A DNA stretch of 64,000 nt, from NCBI GenBank assembly GCA_036705565.1, contig JAUBUY010000031.1. One strand, 5' to 3'. This DNA is from Microcoleus sp036705565. Its GTDB lineage: Bacteria; Cyanobacteriota; Cyanobacteriia; Cyanobacteriales; Microcoleaceae. Every line of letters starts with the position of its first letter. The stretch's first letter is position 1. Below, piece after piece: positions 8,909 through 17,494 of the stretch. The position numbers were made by a program, and so were the translations under genes. The notes beneath the pieces are model-generated. The model was not told the origin of the DNA. It worked only from the letters and a program-made list of their open reading frames with translations, and did no database searches.

Positions 8909-9247
8909 TTCAAAGCATTGCTATAAGAGTGGTGTTCACGCCACTCCTGTTCCCGATTTTGCTGATCCCATACCGTCCTCGGTGCAATATCCGTGTACAT
9001 AAAAAAATCTGCGATCGCTATTTATGCTGACCAGAAATATACGGGTTTTATGAGAACAAAAGGAAAACTTATGATTTGAATTAAAAATTATTTGGCATAT
9101 CCATGTAAAGCGATCGCAAGTTTGTGCGAATTTAAGGATAGACTTAATTACATAGAATTTTGGGTCTTAATAGATATTGATCTATAGAAGTTACTGCGGG
9201 ACAGCGACACCTTCTAGCCCCATTCGGAGAGCGACCATCTCTGAATC
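8909..9247. other. Upstream region of sbtA
   Basis: About 340 bases without a gene, AT-rich, with two GCGATCGC octamers. It presumably holds the CO2-responsive sbtA promoter, but I cannot point to convincing -10/-35 or LysR-type sites by eye. Confidence 0.4.
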
Positions 9248-9286
9248 CCCTGGCGACAGGTGTTCGCATAACACCTGTCGCCAGGG
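9248..9286. repeat. Perfect 17-base hairpin in sbtA leader
   Basis: Arms CCCTGGCGACAGGTGTT (9248-9264) and its exact complement (9270-9286) around the loop CGCAT, 81 bases before the sbtA start. No T-run follows, so it is not a simple terminator. It could be an RNA leader structure, a protein-binding palindrome or a dispersed repeat. Confidence 0.75.
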
Positions 9287-9367
9287 TTGAAGCGCTGCAC
9301 CCTTACTTCTTAAATCTCACCGCTCACAATAATCGCTCTTTTTTAGAGGAGGCAGCAGGAGGTATTC

Positions 9368-10498
9368 ATGGATTTTTTGTCCTTGTTCTTAATGGACTTC
9401 ATTAAGCAGTTGCAGTCCCCAACGCTCGGGTTTTTGATTGGTGGTATGGTCATTGCCGCTCTCGGTAGCGAACTAATAATTCCAGAGGCGATTAATCAGA
9501 TCATCGTCTTCATGCTGCTCATGAAAATCGGTCTGACCGGTGGTCAGGCGATCCGCAGTTCCAACCTGACGGAGATGTTGATACCCGCAGCTTCTGCTGT
9601 AGCGGTAGGGGTTCTTGTTGTATTCATCGCGCGCTATACGTTGGCGAAGCTGCCGAAGGTCAACACCATAGATGCGATTGCGACCGGGGGATTGTTTGGT
9701 GCTGTGAGTGGCTCTACCATGGCTGCAGCCCTGACCCTACTGGAAGAACAAAAGATGCCATACGAGGCATGGGCTGCCGCACTCTATCCCTTCATGGATA
9801 TCCCAGCGCTCGTAACGGCGATTGTGGTGGCCAACATTTATCTCAACAAGAAGAAGGGTAGTCCAGCAGCCCACTCTACCGTGCAGGAGTCTTTCAGCAA
9901 GCAACCCGTTGCAGCAGGCGATTATCCCGATCAGCAGGATTATCCCCGCAATCGGCAAGAGTATCTCAGCAAGCAGCAGAAGCCTGCGGATAATCGGGTC
10001 AAGATATGGCCGATCGTGCAAGAAAGCCTCCAGGGTCCTGCCCTATCGGCAATGTTGCTCGGCATTGCTCTTGGCCTGTTCACCCAGCCGGAAAGTGTCT
10101 ATAAAAGCTTCTACGACCCCCTCTTCCGCGGCTTGCTTTCGATCTTGATGCTGGTCATGGGTATGGAGGCTTGGTCAAGACTTGGCGAACTACGTAAGGT
10201 GGCCCAGTGGTACGTCGTGTATAGCGTAGTGGCACCGGTGGTGCATGGGTTCATCGCCTTCGGTCTCGGCATGATTGCCCACTACACCACAGGATTCAGC
10301 CTGGGCGGTGTTGTGATCCTGGCTGTTATTGCCGCCTCCAGTTCAGACATCTCAGGTCCGCCCACGTTGCGAGCCGGGATTCCGTCGGCCAATCCCTCCG
10401 CCTACATCGGCGCATCCACAGCCATCGGTACACCCATTGCGATCGGCTTGTGTATACCGCTCTTCCTCGGGCTGGCCCAGGCGATCGGTGGCGGCTAA
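9368..10498 (+). CDS. sbtA: Sodium-dependent bicarbonate transporter SbtA
   Basis: 376 residues, the normal SbtA length. It imports bicarbonate with sodium across the plasma membrane as part of the carbon-concentrating mechanism. Hydrophobic helices run through two inverted halves: the first begins LGFLIGGMVIAALGSELIIP and contains GLFGAVSGSTMAAAL; the second begins after a hydrophilic cytoplasmic loop (about residues 160-215, many Q, K, S) with GPALSAMLLGIALGL and ends with AASSSDISGPPTLRAGIP and GTPIAIGLCIPL. The ATG follows a strong AGGAGGT ribosome site. sbtB follows 98 bases later, as in many cyanobacteria. Codon use is more GC-rich than in neighbouring accessory genes. Confidence 0.97.
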   Translation: MDFLSLFLMDFIKQLQSPTLGFLIGGMVIAALGSELIIPEAINQIIVFMLLMKIGLTGGQAIRSSNLTEMLIPAASAVAVGVLVVFIARYTLAKLPKVNTIDAIATGGLFGAVSGSTMAAALTLLEEQKMPYEAWAAALYPFMDIPALVTAIVVANIYLNKKKGSPAAHSTVQESFSKQPVAAGDYPDQQDYPRNRQEYLSKQQKPADNRVKIWPIVQESLQGPALSAMLLGIALGLFTQPESVYKSFYDPLFRGLLSILMLVMGMEAWSRLGELRKVAQWYVVYSVVAPVVHGFIAFGLGMIAHYTTGFSLGGVVILAVIAASSSDISGPPTLRAGIPSANPSAYIGASTAIGTPIAIGLCIPLFLGLAQAIGGG

Positions 10499-10596
10499 TC
10501 CCAGACGGGTCGCGGTCTGTCGGCGCTCCCTTGCTCCAACAGACCAAGCAACTCAATATATTAAGATCAACATACGTAGGTAAGGAGGTAACCAAC

Positions 10597-10929
10597 ATGC
10601 CCAAGCCAGCCAAAAAGCTTGTCATCGTCACGGAAAAGATTCTGCTGAAGAAGATCGTCAATATCATCGAAGAAGCCGGGGCAACCGGTTATACGGTTCT
10701 GGAAACCGGCGGTAAAGGCAGTCGCAACGTGCGATCGTCGGGGCAACCTAGCGTTTCTGACACCACGGCGAATATAAAATTCGAGGTGCTCACCCCCGAT
10801 CGGGATATGGCGGAGAATATTGCCGATCAGGTCGCAGTCAAGTTTTTCCTCGATTTTGCGGGCATGATCTATATCTGTGACGCGGAGGTACTGTACGGGC
10901 ACAGTTTCTGTGGACCAGACGGCTGTTGA
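10597..10929 (+). CDS. sbtB: PII-like regulator SbtB of bicarbonate uptake
   Basis: 110 residues from the ATG at 10597, preceded by TAAGGAGGT. SbtB is a PII-like trimer that binds adenine nucleotides and controls SbtA under changing carbon supply. The ferredoxin-like PII fold is visible: LVIVTEKILLKKI (beta 1/helix 1), YTVLETGGKGSRNVRSSG (T-loop region), FEVLTPDRDMAENIADQVA (helix 2) and a closing strand. The end CGPDGC is the C-terminal loop with the paired cysteines that form the redox switch in known SbtB. The gene is complete, unlike the relic at 8148-8329. Confidence 0.95.
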   Translation: MPKPAKKLVIVTEKILLKKIVNIIEEAGATGYTVLETGGKGSRNVRSSGQPSVSDTTANIKFEVLTPDRDMAENIADQVAVKFFLDFAGMIYICDAEVLYGHSFCGPDGC

Positions 10930-10951
10930 ACCGAGACGATACAGACCTAAG

Positions 10952-10976
10952 AAGCCGGGGCATGACCCCGGCTTTT
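10952..10976 (+). terminator. Rho-independent terminator after sbtB
   Basis: The nine-pair stem AAGCCGGGG/CCCCGGCTT with a CATGA loop runs into TTTTT, 22 bases after the sbtB stop. It should end the sbtA-sbtB transcript. Confidence 0.9.
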
Positions 10977-11012
10977 TAGTAGCCGTATTTCTTGCCTGCG
11001 GACTTGGGTCTC

Positions 11013-11098
11013 AGTTGCAGTCCCCAGCGCTCGGCTTTCTGATCGGTGGTATGGTCATTGCCGCCCTCGGTAGCGAACTGCAAATTCCAGATGCGATC
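11013..11098 (+). pseudogene. Fragment of a second sbtA
   Basis: Reading through this stretch gives LQSPALGFLIGGMVIAALGS followed by ELQIPDAI, nearly identical to residues 15-43 of intact SbtA. DNA identity is also high over about 86 bases and stops abruptly at both ends. It lies 37 bases after the sbtB terminator. Together with the sbtB fragment at 8148-8329 it points to a former second sbtAB copy. Confidence 0.85.
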
Positions 11099-12031
11099 TA
11101 TAGCCCAGGCTCGAATAGTGATTGAACATATTAATAGGAGTCTAAAAGTTTTCAAATTTTTGTCAAGTCGTTATAATCCTCGCCGCCGTTATGGTCTCCG
11201 TTGTAATTTGTTGTCAACACTTTACAATTATCAGTGAGATATCAGGTCTAAAATTCAAAACTTTTAATTTTAACATAGATTTTTTTTTCAATAGGTCTAA
11301 TATACCGACAATCCCCCACTCGAATCCTCGCCCACTCTCGGAGGCTCCCTCACTGCAAAACTCGGACACTTCCCCACCTATTCCTAAAAATTCACAATTT
11401 TTTACAAAACACCCGAAACCTCAGCAAAGTCAATCTTTCCCAATCTAAAATCTAAAATCTAAAATCTAAAATCCCATAACTTTGCCCTCGCCTGACCCAA
11501 GCGATCCGAACTAACTTCGAGTTTGCCTCATCCACTAGCGTCTTGATGACCGTTCGAGTTACCCGCACAATCCATCAACTGCCTGCATCCTAGCCCGAAA
11601 GCCCAAAGCCCAGATTGTTTGATTCGTTTATTTTTGTTTTATTTTTGTACCTCTTTATATTAAGAAAGTATTTTAAAATTAATTTAAAAGCTAAAAAAAT
11701 TATAAAAATAGATTTTTATATCAAAAAACCAGTTAAGATTCCCAAAGATGCAAAATAAACAAATTTACTAGCATTTTCATTTAGACGCCCCCTTTCTTTT
11801 CATCGCAAGTTAGCTAATAATGCTTTCAACGAGGTGACTAAGGGCCGAGTCCAAAATTGGTCTAACCCAAAGACGGATACAAGCCCCAAACAAAAGTCGT
11901 CGAGCTCGAAAATTTTAGTTAAAGAGAAGCCCCAGATTCATCTGTGGAGTCGATTCTTTAATCTCAAATCTGAAATCTCAAATCGACTGAAATTAAGGAA
12001 ATTGCAATTGGGCTATGGCAATTGGGCTATG
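11099..12031. other. Long AT-rich intergenic region before chlL
   Basis: More than 900 bases with no credible gene; an open frame at 11834-12082 has biased, repeat-derived content. An AAAATCT heptamer array lies at 11441-11474, and related AATCTCAAATCTGAAATC units at 11958-11983. Three tandem copies of GGCAATTGGGCTAT-like 14-mers lie at 12003-12040, running into the palindrome at 12032. Confidence 0.6.
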
Positions 12032-12055
12032 GCAATTGGGCGATCGCCCAATTGC
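12032..12055. promoter_or_regulatory. 24-base palindrome with HIP1 core upstream of chlL
   Basis: A perfect 24-base palindrome, GCAATTGGGC-GATC-GCCCAATTGC, centred on the HIP1 octamer GCGATCGC. It ends 51 bases before the chlL start and is the last of a short tandem series of GCAATTGGGC units. It may be an operator; it may also be repeat expansion around a HIP1 site. Confidence 0.45.
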
Positions 12056-12106
12056 AGGAAACCCCAGCCCTCATCGTTTTGATAGAAACCTATAGGAGAA
12101 CCAAGA

Positions 12107-12973
12107 GTGAAACTAGCAGTTTACGGAAAAGGTGGAATTGGTAAATCAACAACAAGCTGCAACATCTCCGTTGCCCTAGCCAAGCGCGGCAAGAAAGTTT
12201 TGCAAATCGGTTGCGATCCAAAGCACGACAGCACATTTACCCTCACTGGCTTCTTGATACCCACAATTATTGACACCCTTCAGCAAAAGGACTATCACTA
12301 CGAAGACGTTTGGCCCGAAGATGTCATCTACAAAGGCTACGGCGGCGTTGACTGCGTAGAAGCAGGTGGCCCTCCTGCAGGAGCTGGCTGCGGCGGCTAT
12401 GTAGTCGGTGAAACCGTCAAACTGCTCAAAGAACTCAATGCCTTCGACGAATACGACATTATCCTGTTCGACGTGCTCGGTGACGTAGTGTGCGGCGGTT
12501 TTGCAGCCCCCTTGAACTACGCCGATTACTGCATGATTGTTACCGACAACGGGTTCGACGCTTTATTTGCCGCCAACCGCATCGCCGCCTCAGTCCGCGA
12601 AAAAGCCCGCACTCACCCGTTGCGGCTCGCTGGTTTAATTGGCAACCGCACCTCAAAGCGCGACTTGATCGACAAGTACATTGACTCTGTACCCATGCCG
12701 GTGCTGGAAGTGCTGCCCCTGATTGAAGACATTCGCGTTTCTCGCGTTAAAGGCAAAACATTGTTTGAGATGGCAGAAAGCGATCCTTCCCTCAATTACG
12801 TCTGCGATTACTACCTCAACATCGCTGACCAGATTTTGGCAATGCCCGAAGGAGTAGTGCCCAACGACACGCCCGATCGCGAATTATTTGCCTTACTTTC
12901 AGATTTTTATCTAAATCCAGTGCAACCGGTGGTCAAGAAGGAGGAAGATGAGCTAGACCTGATGATGGTTTAA
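12107..12973 (+). CDS. chlL: Dark-operative protochlorophyllide reductase, ChlL
   Basis: 288 residues, normal for ChlL, the iron-sulfur ATPase that passes electrons to ChlN-ChlB for light-independent reduction of protochlorophyllide. The P-loop GKGGIGKSTT starts at residue 7, and the two cysteines that hold the inter-subunit 4Fe-4S cluster are C95 (GAGCGGYVV) and C129 (GDVVCGGFA). The start is GTG with a TAGGAG ribosome site ten bases upstream. The acidic DUF5331 gene follows after 34 bases and chlN after that, the usual cyanobacterial order. Confidence 0.98.
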   Translation: MKLAVYGKGGIGKSTTSCNISVALAKRGKKVLQIGCDPKHDSTFTLTGFLIPTIIDTLQQKDYHYEDVWPEDVIYKGYGGVDCVEAGGPPAGAGCGGYVVGETVKLLKELNAFDEYDIILFDVLGDVVCGGFAAPLNYADYCMIVTDNGFDALFAANRIAASVREKARTHPLRLAGLIGNRTSKRDLIDKYIDSVPMPVLEVLPLIEDIRVSRVKGKTLFEMAESDPSLNYVCDYYLNIADQILAMPEGVVPNDTPDRELFALLSDFYLNPVQPVVKKEEDELDLMMV

Positions 12974-13007
12974 TAGGTCTAGCGATCAGGATGAGGATAA
13001 AGAGGTT

Positions 13008-14616
13008 ATGGCTTTTTTTGATACTTTTTCAGTTGCTCTCAAACAGAAGTGGTTGGACTACTACCAGGTAAATCGGGCTTGGCTGCTCCTGCACATGACG
13101 GCTGACAACACGGTCGCCACACCCGACGGCGGGAAAAGGCCTGTTTCTTACCTCATCCTGGGAATTGCGGCTGCCCTGGAGCCGGAACTCCAGCAATTAA
13201 TGCTGCCCTTCTCAAAACTCAAGCCGGATGCAGACAGCCTGATCGAAGTGTTGGGGCTAAATTTTGACCCGGACATCGCGCTGGGTATGCCCTCAAATAT
13301 CGTGCCGCAGACGATCGGCACATCTCCAACACCCACAGCAGCTCAAACTGCAACTGCTACACCCACAGCAGCTCAAACTGCAATTGCTGCACCCGCAGCG
13401 GCTCAAACTGCAACTGCTGCACCCGCAGCGGCTCAAACTGCAACTGCTGCACCCGCAGCGGCTCAAACTGCAACTGCTGCACCCGCTGATGCCAAATCTA
13501 ATAAATTGGGCGGTGCGGCGTTAGCAGCAGCCGGAGTAGTCGCCGGAGTCGCCGGAGCAGCCGGTCTGGCTGCGGCGGCGTCAGCACTCAGCTCCGACGA
13601 CGAATCCTTCGATGAGTTTGAGGAAGAAGCAGTCTCCGACTTCGACATGGGNNNNNNNNNNNNNNNNNNNNNNNNNNNNNNNNNNNNNNNNNNNNNNNNN
13701 NNNNNNNNNNNNNNNNNNNNNNNNNNNNNNNNNNNNNNNNNNNNNNNNNNNCGATGACGAGGAAGAAGCAGTCTCCGACTTCGACATGGGCGATGACGAG
13801 GAAGAAGCAGTCTCCGACTTCGACATGGGCGATGACGAGGAAGAAGCAGTCTCCGACTTCGACATGGACGATGACGAGGAAGAAGCGGTCTCCGACTTCG
13901 ACATGGACGATGACGAGGAAGAAGCGGTCTCCGACTTCGACATGGACGACGATGAGGAAGAAGCCTCGGCTTTGGACGGTCTCGGTCTAGAAGACGATGA
14001 GGAAGACGCCGTATCTGACTTTGATATGGGCGAAGATGAGGAAGACGCCGTATCTGACTTTGATATGGGCGACGATGAGGAAGACGCCGTATCTGACTTT
14101 GATATGGGCGATGACGAGGAAGATGAAGCCTTGGCTTTGGGCGGTCTCGACCTCGGCGATGATGACGAGGAAGATGAAGCCTCGGCTTTGGGCGGTCTCG
14201 ACCTCGGCGATGACGAGGAAGATGAAGCCTCGGCTTTGGGCGGTCTCGACCTCGGCGATGACGAGGAAGATGAAGCCTCACAATTTGGGACTTTGACCTC
14301 TGGATATCTCGAATCGGGGATTTCCGATCCGTTTGGGGAAGAAGATGCAGAGTTTGTCGCCGAAGAAATACCCGATCCTTTTGGGACAGCGACCTCAGAT
14401 GACCTAGACATGGATCTGGGCGACTTGGACGATGACGGTATTGACGATTTCTCTGTATCTGATGACGATGACCTCGACGATCTCGGACTCGACGATCTGG
14501 GGGAAGCAACTACCGGAGATCCAGATGAAGATGATTTAGATGCTCTAGATCTCGGTGATTTGGATTCCGACGATGAAGATGAAGAAATTTCCGGCTTTTT
14601 ATCTGATTTTAAGTGA
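13008..14616 (+). CDS. DUF5331-like protein with acidic tandem repeats (gap inside)
   Basis: Gene between chlL and chlN, starting at ATG 13008 after GAGGATAAAGAGG. Residues 1-105 form a conserved head (MAFFDTFSVALKQKWLDYYQ...; PDGGKRPVSYLILG), which I recall as DUF5331, a cyanobacterial family beside chlL; its function is unknown. Then come five or so AAQTATAAPA-type 10-residue repeats, a small Ala/Gly-rich hydrophobic stretch, and a very acidic tail built of 13-residue units DDEEEAVSDFDMG and 16-17-residue units DDEEDEASALGGLDLG. The 100-N gap (13652-13751) falls inside the 13-residue units; the frame before and after differs by one only because the gap size is nominal. The tail would be disordered and strongly negative. 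Confidence 0.85.
13652..13751. other. 100-N assembly gap
   Basis: Exactly 100 Ns inside a 39-base tandem repeat. The reading frame of the surrounding gene needs the missing length to be a multiple of three, so 100 is a placeholder and the true repeat number is unknown. Confidence 0.98.
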
Positions 14617-15093
14617 GGTTGTTGCGATCGCCCGCGTCTCTTCTAGTCTTGAAGTTTCCCGCTCTATTTGTGAGTTGTGAGTTGCGAGTTGTTAATTTTT
14701 AATTAGCTCCAACTCACAACTGCCAAAAGGCTTTTGGCCTTAGCGAATTGAAGTAAACTAAATCCCTGCTGTGAGGGATTGTATGCCCTCGCGCAGAATT
14801 TTTTAGCCAGAATTTTGGATGCTGCGGCTGCTGCGGAAATATTGAGTGGGCTGCATCTATTTTTTACAGGAATTAGCCCAAAAATAGGTATTTCTATTTA
14901 TTGTTCGCTGTGGGTCGCGATCGCACAAAAGAGGTATTTTATCGCCGCTGGCTTGTTCGCGTTCGAGAGGAAAAACAACCTATTCCTCTGGTGGGCGATC
15001 GCACCGAGACGATCGCAAAATCCAGGTGTTTCCTCGCTCCGCCGCAATTCCTGTTCGAGACGAAAAACAATTTAAAGGGAGAAGATTTGAGAT
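14617..15093. other. chlN upstream region
   Basis: About 477 bases with no convincing gene. It contains GTGAGTTGTGAGTTGCGAGTT repeats and their partial complement (14670-14720), two GCGATCGCAC sites and a duplicated phrase, GTTCGAGA-GAAAAACAA, near 14961 and 15053. An internal chlN promoter may lie here. Confidence 0.5.
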
Positions 15094-16503
15094 ATGACTG
15101 CTATTACTACTAATGAACCGGAAGCTTTAAACTTTGAATGCGAAACAGGCAATTATCACACTTTTTGTCCGATTAGCTGCGTAGCTTGGCTTTATCAAAA
15201 AATTGAAGATAGTTTTTTCTTGGTCATCGGTACTAAGACTTGCGGCTATTTCTTGCAAAACGCCATGGGCGTGATGATTTTTGCTGAGCCTCGCTATGCG
15301 ATGGCTGAGTTGGAAGAAGGGGATATTTCCGCTCAATTAAACGATTATGATGAGTTGAAGCGGCTGTGCTTGCAAATTAAGCGCGATCGTAACCCCAGTG
15401 TAATTGTTTGGATCGGCACTTGCACCACCGAAATCATCAAAATGGATTTGGAAGGCTTGGCGCCCAAACTCGAAGCAGAAATTGGCATTCCCATCGTCAC
15501 AGCGCGCGCTAACGGCTTGGATTACGCTTTTACTCAAGGGGAAGATACCGTTTTAGCGGCGATGGCTGCTAAATGCCCTGAGAAAGCGCCCGTGATGGAA
15601 TCTCAGAAACAAGAAAGAAATGCTATCTCTCAACTGCTGAATTTCGGCAAGAAAAAAGAGGAAGTTGCAGCAGATGAATCGGAATATGTCAAGCACACGC
15701 CGCTGGTACTTTTCGGTTCTTTGCCCGACCCGGTTGTTACTCAGCTAACTCTAGAATTGAAGAAGCAAGGAATCAAAGTTTCCGGTTGGCTTCCTTCCAA
15801 GCGCTACACTGAATTGCCAGTCTTGGAAGAAGGCTATTATGTATCTGGCATGAATCCGTTCTTGTCGCGTACTGCTTCTACGTTGATGCGCCGCCGCAAG
15901 TGTAAGCTAATTGGTGCGCCATTCCCGATCGGCCCTGACGGAACTCGCGCTTGGATTGAAAAGATTTGCTCAGTGTTGGGAATTGAACCAAAAGGTTTGG
16001 ACGAACGGGAAGCGCAAATCTGGGCAGGTTTGGAAGATTACCTGCAAATAATTCGCGGTAAATCTGTCTTCTTTATGGGAGACAATTTGCTGGAGATTTC
16101 TTTAGCACGTTTCTTGATTCGCTGCGGCATGACTTGCCCGGAAATCGGCATTCCTTACATGGACAAGCGCTATCAGGCGGCTGAATTGGCTTTGTTAGAA
16201 AAGACTTGTCACGAGATGGGAGTTCCTACTCCTCGGATTGTGGAGAAACCAGACAATTACAATCAGTTGCAGCGGATTTACGAGCAGAATATTGATTTGG
16301 TGATTACTGGTATGGCTCACGCTAATCCTTTGGAAGCGCGGGGAATTAATACTAAGTGGTCTGTTGAGTTTACTTTTGCTCAGATTCACGGCTTTGGTAA
16401 TGCGCGGGATATTTTGGAGTTGGTGACTCGTCCGCTGCGCCGGAATAATTCGCTGAAGGATTTGGGTTGGGGTAATTTGGTGAAGAATGAAGCGAAGATT
16501 TAA
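15094..16503 (+). CDS. chlN: Dark-operative protochlorophyllide reductase, ChlN
   Basis: 469 residues, nitrogenase alpha-like subunit of the catalytic ChlN-ChlB complex. C25 (FCPISC), C50 (GTKTCGYF) and C110 (WIGTCTTE) are the three cysteines that bind the 4Fe-4S cluster, with an Asp from ChlB as fourth ligand. The ATG follows AAAGGGAGAAGA. It is downstream of chlL and the DUF5331 gene, with a 477-base gap that may carry its own promoter. A hairpin follows the stop. Confidence 0.98.
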   Translation: MTAITTNEPEALNFECETGNYHTFCPISCVAWLYQKIEDSFFLVIGTKTCGYFLQNAMGVMIFAEPRYAMAELEEGDISAQLNDYDELKRLCLQIKRDRNPSVIVWIGTCTTEIIKMDLEGLAPKLEAEIGIPIVTARANGLDYAFTQGEDTVLAAMAAKCPEKAPVMESQKQERNAISQLLNFGKKKEEVAADESEYVKHTPLVLFGSLPDPVVTQLTLELKKQGIKVSGWLPSKRYTELPVLEEGYYVSGMNPFLSRTASTLMRRRKCKLIGAPFPIGPDGTRAWIEKICSVLGIEPKGLDEREAQIWAGLEDYLQIIRGKSVFFMGDNLLEISLARFLIRCGMTCPEIGIPYMDKRYQAAELALLEKTCHEMGVPTPRIVEKPDNYNQLQRIYEQNIDLVITGMAHANPLEARGINTKWSVEFTFAQIHGFGNARDILELVTRPLRRNNSLKDLGWGNLVKNEAKI

Positions 16504-16530
16504 TTTCTGAATTACACCTGATTCATAGGG

Positions 16531-16560
16531 AGGGTGGGCAATGCCCGCCCTTATTTATTA
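16531..16560 (+). terminator. Hairpin after chlN
   Basis: AGGGTGGGCA and TGCCCGCCCT pair over ten positions (one G-T) with a one-base spacer, followed by TATTTATTA. It resembles the hairpin after chlB at 52585 (GGCGGGCA-AA-TGCCCGCC). Confidence 0.6.
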
Positions 16561-16587
16561 GAATAGTATAAGCATCCATAAAAATTT

Positions 16588-16857
16588 ATGGGCAAGTTAG
16601 GAAAACTGGTAGAACAATTTTTAGCAAATCCACCAGAAGTGCGGTTTGACGATGTGTGCTATATCCTAACTGCTTTTGGGTTTGAAGAAAAGGGATCGAA
16701 AGGAAGTCACCATTCTTTCCGAAATGCCGATGGATTAAAGATTACAGTCCCTAAAAAGGGCGGTCAGAAGGTAAAAGGAGTCTACGTTAAGCAAATTGTG
16801 GCATTATTGAAGTTAGAGGAATGGAGCGATGAATCAGAAGATGAAAGTCAAGCTTAA
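16588..16857 (+). CDS. hicA: HicA-like mRNA interferase toxin
   Basis: 89 residues with the small double-stranded-RNA-binding-like HicA fold: VCYILTAFGFEEKGSKGSHH contains the helix and the catalytic His region, then LKITVPKKGGQKVKGVYVKQ. HicA cleaves mRNA when not held by HicB. It overlaps hicB by 29 bases on the same strand, the usual toxin-first order. The N-terminal 15 residues are longer than in minimal HicA. Confidence 0.85.
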   Translation: MGKLGKLVEQFLANPPEVRFDDVCYILTAFGFEEKGSKGSHHSFRNADGLKITVPKKGGQKVKGVYVKQIVALLKLEEWSDESEDESQA

Positions 16858-17194
16858 ATCCCTAGATTATTACTTGAGCCTGAAATATCCTATCAATTTT
16901 TATCCAGAATCAGAAGGTTATACAGCTATAATAAAAGACCTTCCTGGCTGTATGTCTCAGGGTGAAACCTTGTCCGAAGCGATGGAGAATATTCAGGAAG
17001 CTAGGGAATTGTGGATAGAGACTGCTTATGAGTGCGGCGATGAGATTCCTTTACCTGCAACGGAGGTTGAGTATAGTGGAAGTCTATCTTTACACATTCC
17101 TAAATCTCTACATTTGAGTTTAGCAGAAAAAGCGGAAAGGGAAGGAGTTAGTCTTGACCAGTACATTCTGCTTGTGTTAAGTAAAGCAGGCTAA
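16829..17194 (+). CDS. hicB: HicB-like antitoxin
   Basis: 121 residues. The HicB partial RNase H-like domain is at about 15-75 (YTAIIKDLPGCMSQGETLSE, then AMENIQEARELWIE), followed by a C-terminal ribbon-helix-helix-like tail (LHIPKSLHLSLAEKAEREG, VSLDQYILLVL) that would bind the operator. It should neutralise the HicA made from the overlapping gene. A start at the next in-frame ATG (16841) is possible. Confidence 0.88.
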   Translation: MNQKMKVKLKSLDYYLSLKYPINFYPESEGYTAIIKDLPGCMSQGETLSEAMENIQEARELWIETAYECGDEIPLPATEVEYSGSLSLHIPKSLHLSLAEKAEREGVSLDQYILLVLSKAG

Positions 17195-17494
17195 AATATA
17201 ATCAGATAAGGATTATCAAGTTTGAGGCACGCTTCAAGGGCGATTCCCTGCGGGATAGCTTCGCTTCACGCTTTTTTATTTTTTTATGAACCGCTAATGC
17301 AGGCAGATTAACAAAGATTAACGCGGATGAAGAGTGCGATCGTACTTTTGAATCAATTCGCTTTGGGGTAGCTTCACTCGCGCGCACTTTTCCCCAACTT
17401 TTCCAGAATCTCAGGCCACACGCCCGTAACACGATCGCAAGTACGATCGCCTATAATCGAAACTAGCCCAACTCTCATCAGTTGAGAAACCGCC
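17195..17494. other. Intergenic region
   Basis: 300 bases without a gene. A GATTCCCTGCGGGATAGCTT-type sequence at 17241-17262, of a kind often dispersed in cyanobacterial genomes, and several GATCG sites are the only structure seen. Confidence 0.5.

Noticed and set aside
11834..12082. 82-residue open frame before chlL
   Set aside because: It is made of repeat-derived residues, has no ribosome site and overlaps the palindrome region.
13463..14509. Long minus-strand open frames opposite the acidic repeat gene
   Set aside because: They are Arg/Ser-repeat shadows of the plus-strand tandem repeat, have no start signals and cross the gap.
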